DNA from: Gigaspora margarita
Taxonomy: Eukaryota > Glomeromycota > Glomeromycetes > Diversisporales > Gigasporaceae
Reading direction: 5' to 3'
Length of the DNA stretch: 64,000 nucleotides
Assembly: GCA_009809945.1 (NCBI GenBank)
Contig: WTPW01000186.1
Location: forward strand, 416,401 to 480,400
Shown: positions 57,075 through 64,000 of the stretch, piece after piece
How the letters are laid out: the number at the start of each line of letters is the position of its first letter
Numbering within the stretch: position 1 is the stretch's first letter
Made by a program: the position numbers and the translations under genes
Notes under the pieces: generated by a model
What the model saw: the letters and a program-made list of their open reading frames with translations, nothing else
Databases searched by the model: none
What the model was told of the DNA's origin: nothing

Positions 57075-59700
57075 ATGCCTACTTTGATAACAGAAGAACC
57101 AGATACTTATGATCTTGACTACTATTATAATAAATACCCAGACCATTTTGGTATCAGTACTAAAGAAACAGACCCACTTACTCTACATATCTTATCTAAA
57201 GATGTTAATTCCCTAAACTGTAAAACCAACAAGCAATATTATTACTTTAAAATGCCAACCCAACTAGCCTTAACAACCTATCTCTGCTGTAAATTCCATA
57301 CTAATTTTACATCTAAACACTACAGAATCACTCACCCTACTACTCCTTCTTCCTCTTCTAAGCAAACTGCAATGGATATTTTCCCAGCTATAGTTATTTC
57401 AAAACAATGCTTCGAAAAAATTACTGATCATCTTCCCAAATCTCCTATTTCCAAAAAACAACAAGAATTACAATCTACCTTACAAATCTAATCTTCTAAC
57501 TTTCATACAGACCCAACTCAAGTTGCAATTATGCCTCACTTTTAACACTATCATATATGTAATCTATGTAAAATTAAAAACATTCCTTGTGTTTTTATTC
57601 AAGAACAAGAAACTAGATACGCACCAGACTACTCCAAAGCTGTGATCTTTAAAGGCTTCTTAATCCATCGTGAATGTGCTGCCAATCTCCAATACATTAA
57701 CCTCAAACCTATTCCCTTAACTAAGGCACTTACTCAAGAACAACGTTCTTTTTACCATTTCTACTTCTTCCATCAACTAACCAAAACAAAAAAGTTCGAG
57801 CTCCTTCAAAATCTTGCTCACAGAGGTAAATTACTTAAACAAAAGCAAAATCAACAACCAAAAGCTAATAAAACTGCCAGAGATACATCCCAAGACCTTG
57901 ACTGGTTTGCCAGCTATCCAATTACTCAAGAAATGGAACAAAATACCAAACTAAACACAACACTTGCCCAAAAACATTTTAACTTCACCAAAACTCATCT
58001 CCACAAATTTACTCCAGGCCAACCAATTCCAACTACTACAGGAAAAGAACCAACTTCTAAACTTTATCAAAAATAAAGCTTCAATTCTTACTCAAATCTA
58101 TGGCTATAGAAAAACCAGACTTTCTTACAGACTTCCTCAAACAATTAAATCAATCACTCTTCCCTGAATTCAATATCCCCCAATATGCCTACACTTCAAC
58201 TTTAAAGAACCTACTTACCAAATTTACTGAACTTCTTTTTACTAAACTCAACTATGTTCATATTTTCAAATCCTATTACTCAATTCCTCCTTACACTATT
58301 GCTGACCGCAGCAAAGTAGCAATCAATTTTGCTCAATTATCTTTTCTTTCACAACAAATATAGAACAATTCACTATCAAAAAATTATAGAAAAACTTGAT
58401 CTTCATCCACTTAGACTCTCCTTACAATACGACTTTGAATATGATAATGCCAAAAAACCTCTTTTTAGCATTTACAACAATAACTGATTCACAGTCACAG
58501 TTACTTTCAATATTTCTAAATCCAGATTCACAAACAACTTCCATATTCCATCACTTAAACCCTATATTAATGACTTTAACTCCTGGTTTGAAAACTTCTT
58601 TAAAGCTTATAAAAGACAATTTGTTGACATTAATGAAACTAAAGTTCGCAACTATCTCAAATACCAAATTGCAACAACACTCGCTAAAGAATGCAAAAAA
58701 TATCTACCTTCTAAATATAAAATAGAAGCCCTCTACTATATTCACACTTGCAAAGATAAAAATTGCTCAATCCTACCCAAGGATACTAAACACAACCTAT
58801 CTAATCTATCTACTTTCTTTTTTGACAAATCTTTTAAAATATTCTCAGCACCACCCAAAGGAAAAACTTCAACAACTACTTCTATTAACCTGGATTTTAC
58901 TATTTTTCATTCTGAAAACAAATACCCAGCAACCTTTAAAAAGGCCTTCCCAATACATATACTAAACACATTAGCTACTGAAGCAGACCAAAAGTTTGTA
59001 AAAAACAACAATCTAAAAATAAACCCTAAACGAACTGCATACTATTTCTATTCCTACTTCAAAGCCTAAATTAATGCAGCAGCTACAAATGATAATATCT
59101 CAACTCTTAAATTTGAAGAAGCCCTAGAAAAAACTATTTCTTCTTCCACTAATCCTCACACACTCGCACGTATAATTCTTTACTATAATATCCAAAACTG
59201 ACCTACCAAATTCTCAATCCCTCAAATCCAACAAGATTATGAACTCAAAAATTACATCAAAGCAGAGAAATTTATTATTAAACATTATAAAATTAACATT
59301 TCATCTTCCTTAGATGATTCTCTCTTTTTCTTTCCAAATTCTTCAACCTCTTACAGTTCACTTTTTCAATAACTTTTTCTATAAAGAACATTAATGCAAC
59401 TACCACTTCCAAAAATAATGATATTCTCCACTGATATAGGCCATTTTTGGAAGTGAATGATGCAAGTAGTCAGGTAGGAAAGCCTATTTACATGGAAGAA
59501 CCAATTAATGACGGTCAGACTCAACATACAGAGCAGACTTTGGATTCTTACACAGCCGTGAAAGCTGGGCATATGGTGAGCAACTCTATAGAAAAAACCC
59601 AAAAGGTCTTAGCTTCCATTTCATCAAATCCTGCTAAGACCCCTCTCCAAATACTTTCTTTACAACATCTAAAAAAACTACTATCCTATCTATTTTCATA
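57075..59700 (+). pseudogene. LINE ORF1, broken
   Basis: The frame opens with MPTLITEEPDTYDLDYYYNK at 57075 and continues in pieces to about 59370, with a last block at 59447-59700 (EVNDASSQVGKPIYMEEP). Around 57545-57690 a putative zinc site reads CNLCKIKNIPC ... HREC (CxxC-x6-C then HxxC). Further blocks are Lys/Asn/Thr-rich and would suit an RNA-binding ORF1 protein. Frame changes and stops (for example after 57491, 58074, 58361 and 59065) break it. I do not recognise a named domain; the assignment rests on its position directly before ORF2. Confidence 0.6.
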
Positions 59701-62700
59701 AACACGTTATCATCCAAATCAAAACCTCTTAAAGATTTTACTTTTGAAGATTCAGACAATGACAATACATCTCCAACTACAAATACTATATTAGGCAAAC
59801 CTAACAATCCTCCTTCCTCTAGTCTACTCGATCTTTATGATCCTACTACATGTTATAACAAATTCTTATTCTACTACAAACTTCAACTTCTACCTTTACA
59901 TCAAACAATTGCTTCCTTTACACAATTTATTAAATCAAACTACCTGACATTCTTTTCTGAACAATATATCAAACTTTCTGTTCAAACAAAAAACAAATAC
60001 AACTCTGAAGAAGCACATATATACTTACCACATGAAACATCTCTTTTACCAAATCACTCTCCACTTCCCTTCAAAAACCTTATCAACTTTCTAAATATTC
60101 CTATTAAATCCAATTGTTCAACAAATATACCATCTTTACAAACTTGTGAACTCTCTCTAAACCAACCCTCAATCCATCCTACACCAAATCCCTCTCTTAC
60201 CCTAGAATATGCTTCAATTCCCATTAAAATTGCCTCTTTAAATATTAATGGTCTTATCCAACCAAACAAAAAATCTCCATTCTAGAAGCTCTTAACAATA
60301 ACTCTTTTGAAATTCTAGGCCTTTCTGAGACACATTTTTTAATAAAAGAAGGAAAATTCTTTAATAATCAAATACCCAACTATACTAGCTTCTGGAGCTC
60401 TTATTTCTCTCCACACCAAGCAGGTGTAGGTATCTTTATTCATCATAAAATTGCAAAACATATTGCCTGTAACATAACTACAATGGCCATGTCATTGGCC
60501 TTGATCTTCACTTCAAAAACCTGGCAATACATCTCTTACAAATTTATATTCCTACTCAAGAGAAGAAACAACTCCATAAAGATATCCAAGAACTTATAAT
60601 TTCACTTGCTCAAAATTCCAACTACAAACTTATTATTATAGGAGACTTTAATAGTGTTCCAAACCCAAAACTAGATCGTTCTCTAGCAAAAAAATCCTCA
60701 ATACCTGAATCCCAACTTATCAAGTTTCTTCATAGCTATCAATGCAAAGATATTTACCGTTTCTTCTTTCCTAATACTCAGAACTTCACATTCCAACGAG
60801 CCAATATCCAGAGCAGAATAGACCAAATTTGGACTAATCTATCAATTACAAATATTGAATACACAGATATCCTCACAGATACTATACTTGAATCAGACCA
60901 TAAAATAATAATCTTAGAAATCTCAATTATAATCAACAAACCTAAACCTTATAAGCAACAAAAAAGAACATGCTTTTTTTGGAAAAACTGTTCCAAATCA
61001 ACTATTCAAGACTATTCTACTCAAACTATACGCAATCTTAAACATATCTCTTTTAAAATTCAATCAATCTCAAACCAAAGTCAACTCAATCTTACTTGGA
61101 ACCAAATACGCAAGACTTTAACTAAAGCAGCTACCAAACACATTCTCTTTAAGAAAATCAAAACAATTAAAGAAATTCAAGACACTTCCTCTCTTAAACA
61201 ATTACCATTATATTATAGATACAAGCAAATCCAATTTCTCAAAAACCATTTTCAATCACCCAACTTTCCAAAACTTCTCAACAAATACCAAACCCAATAT
61301 CCTGACAACTCTCTACAAACCAATCCTCTAAACCTTCTCCAAATCAAAATTGAATTTCAACTTATCAAAACTATACTAAATTATCAATATCAACAAAACT
61401 TATATAACGAAATTAAACAAAAAATAGTAAATCGAAACAAAAACTATACAGATTTCCCCAAACTTTTCTACAAAAAAAATACTCAAGAAATATAACAATA
61501 TCAATATTGACCACCTCCTAATTGACAATACCCTTCTCACAGAGCACAGTAAAATCTTTGAGCAAATACAAAACCATTTTTCAGATACGTTTCTGAAAAA
61601 CCTCTTCAACCAATCCCTGCTAATCTAAACCAACTCTATTAACCACATCCAGAACTCAAACCTCTCTTCAACGACTTATTCAAAACAATTACAAATCAGG
61701 AATGGTCAGAAACAATCTCTAATCTCCAAACCAAAAAGCAGCTGCCCTTCTGAAATATGCTATGAGCATATTAAACATGCTAGCCCTATAGCACAAAGTA
61801 TTTTCAGATCTTTTATTAATAAATATCTCCAATTGCAAAAAATACCAACAGAATGAAAATCTTCAAACATTTTCCTTATTCCAAAAAAATCTAACTAGGA
61901 CTTTACACTTAACCAAGTTCGACCAATCTATATTATTGAGCCCTTTAAAAAAGTCTTTACAAAAATTTTTACTAGCCACCGGGACAAAATAATTTCAACA
62001 AACAACCTTCTTTCTGCTACTAAAAACTTTTCAACACATACACCAATTCAAATTTTGTATAATACTATCGAACATTATATCTCCTATAACAAAGAAGCAT
62101 AGATACTATTTCAAGATAGGTCTAAAGCATTTGATAGAATTAATATCAGACGCCTACAAGATGCTTGTCAAAGAATTGGTATCCCTAATTCTGGCATTAA
62201 TTTAACAACTGAACTGCATACCTCTTGTGCAGCCAAAGTAATTACAGCTTATGGACTTATATCACCAGTTCCTATTATCTCTGGTATTAAACAAGAAGAA
62301 ACCTACTCTCCTCTTCTTTGGAAGATTTACTATGACCCTATTCTTGCTTTTATTGCTCAAAAATATAATAATCAATTCCTAAAAATCTTCTCCATTTCAC
62401 CACTTGATACAATTTTCAATACAACCCTAACTACATTACTATCCCTCCTTTAGCCTATATGGATAACACAGTATGGCACTGTGAACATCCAGAAACTCTA
62501 CAAAATATTCTTAATGATGTCTCTATCTTATACAAAATTAATAACATTGAAGTTAACCCTACCAAATCTGATCTACTCTATATCCTCCCCAAAAACTCAA
62601 AAACAACTAATCACAAACTTCTTTATAACAATCAAACAATTACTCCTTGCAAACGGTATCTTCTATGATGGCAAAGGCTCAACCAAACCAACTTTAGATA

Positions 62701-64000
62701 TGATATATAATAAAATAGAAAACTTTCTAATTCTTATTAGATACAAAAAATTGTTATCTTCACAAATATCCTCCTTATTCAACCTTATACTTCAACTCTC
62801 TTTATAATATCTTTTGCAAATTGTTCTTATTTATAAAAATACACAAACCAAACTCACCTGATTACTTTCTATACAAACAAAAAAAATGCTCTCACTAGCC
62901 AAAAACACTAATAACATCTCACTCACAAATCCACTTGCCTTTAATTTACCTACTTTTACTAATTTAATCCAAAAAGTCAGTATTTCTAATATCGAACGTA
63001 TTTTTAATACCTTCCTACTTCTCTCAGATATTGGTATTGCTCGAATCAAATCCTGGCTATTAAAAACTTGGTCTCCTAAACTTACTAAAGAAACCCTCCT
63101 TTTGCATCATCAAAAAATACAAAACTATACTCTCCTTTTCCATCTTGCACAACTAGCTAAAAATAATATAACAATTTTCTTTATCCCTCCAATTATAACA
63201 TTTTCACCTTCTCTTCCTGAACATACACACCTAATCTATGATATACTCCCTACAACTCCTAATAATCTTACAATTAATAGTCTTAAAAACAACAAAATTT
63301 TATTCATTGAACAAATTACAACTGCAAATAACAACTCTTTTCTTTCTTGAAACAATATATATCTTTGAACAAACAAAACAACTAGAGGTCACCAACCTTC
63401 TTGGTTCACTCAACTTACTCAAATATTACAACTTAACCCTATCCATATTACATGGCCGCATATTAAATTACCCTCAAGAAACAGCTTCATCAATACAACT
63501 GATCTAATATCCCCTTCCAACTCACTTCCTTACCAACTATTATTCAATAATCAAGATAAAATCATCCTGCAATTAAACAAATCTCAGCAAACTACTCTTT
63601 ATAAAATTAATCAATCTAGTGAAACATCTACAGGACAATCAAACCTTTCAGAAATTACTAATCTCTCACAGAATTTCAAATCTATAAATCTCCCATATAG
63701 ACAAATCAAGTTTAATAGACCTCTTTTACAAATAGACTATAAAGCAATTCTTGCTATAATTGATATCTTCAACAATTTGGACTTACCCTTACCTCCCTCC
63801 TGCTATCAACCCCAAATTAATATTCTCTCTCATGAAATACATCTTATATATCATAGTATTAAAACCCTTTACTACCAAAATCAACTAATTCAAATATATA
63901 ACAATATCCTTAATCTAAATACAACTCACCTTAACTTTTTGACTGACACTTCTATTAAAAACCTTCATCCTCAAATATTAAATTTGGTATAGGCTGAATT
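59700..64000 (+). pseudogene. LINE ORF2 (APE endonuclease, RT, RNase H start), broken, runs off window
   Basis: The endonuclease begins IKIASLNINGL (~60224) and has LSETHF (~60321), GDFNSV (60641-60658), SRIDQIWTN (~60813) and SDHKIIIL (~60895), the residues of an exonuclease III-like (APE) nuclease. The reverse transcriptase includes LIPKKSN (~61870), FQDRSKAFDRI (~62110), GIKQEETYSPLLW (~62284) and the catalytic box AYMDNTVW (62452-62475), where YxDD has become YMDN. A thumb-like region follows (62886-63350). At ~63945 FLTDTSI, then IKFGIG, resembles the first RNase H motif (TDGS ... GxGW), so the element is of the I/Tad-like type that carries RNase H. The frame breaks several times, including stops after 61490 and within the RT. 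The coding strand is strikingly poor in G. Confidence 0.8.

Overview
The window looks like nuclear DNA of an arbuscular mycorrhizal fungus (Glomeromycotina, Rhizophagus irregularis or a close relative). The basis is indirect but consistent: very AT-rich sequence, short GT-AG introns in fungal host genes, a TKL-type kinase with an HRDLHxxN catalytic loop, a kinase fused to a long Sel1-repeat array, a kelch/single-pass membrane protein, and a very high load of transposon debris. No database search was possible, so the species name is an inference.

Layout. 1-10.8 kb is gene-free and packed with short terminal-inverted-repeat (MITE-like) elements, several containing telomere-like CCCTAA tracts. 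10.8-12.2 kb holds an intact three-exon protein kinase (+). 13.2-13.6 kb is a candidate solo LTR. 13.9-17.5 kb (-) is a multi-exon kelch-propeller membrane protein with an acidic 6-residue repeat in its cytoplasmic part. 19.3-25.6 kb (-) is a decayed cytoplasmic dynein heavy chain covering AAA2 to AAA6, without tail, AAA1 or C-terminal domain. 26.9-27.1 kb (-) is a small relic of an Hst3/Hst4-like sirtuin. 27.8-30.3 kb (-) is a broken Sel1-repeat/kinase fusion gene. 31.2-31.6 kb (+) carries the last three exons of the proteasome assembly factor Ump1, convergent with an apparently complete five-exon guanylate kinase gene (31.7-32.6 kb, -). 32.6-37.3 kb is intergenic, with T-rich tandem repeats, a near-perfect hairpin and two TIR elements.

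37.6-42.3 kb (-) is a degraded Helitron (HUH/Y2 Rep plus PIF1-like helicase). 42.4-45.2 kb has three MITE-type elements, one MULE-like with an 11-bp target duplication and a smaller TA-flanked element inside it. 45.3-46.3 kb (-) is an unrecognised broken coding region. 46.3-54.9 kb is gene-poor, with LTR-like repeats, minisatellites and a second shattered Sel1-type gene. 54.6-56.3 kb is a fossil LTR element (-), and 56.9 kb to the window end is a broken LINE (+) with ORF1, APE endonuclease, reverse transcriptase and the start of RNase H.

Functionally, only the kinase, the guanylate kinase and probably the kelch protein look whole. The recurring theme is decay of duplicated host genes (dynein, sirtuin, Sel1-kinase) amid nested transposons, as expected for a repeat-rich genome compartment. 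I found no CRISPR array, rRNA or convincing tRNA, and no convincing new multi-gene system.
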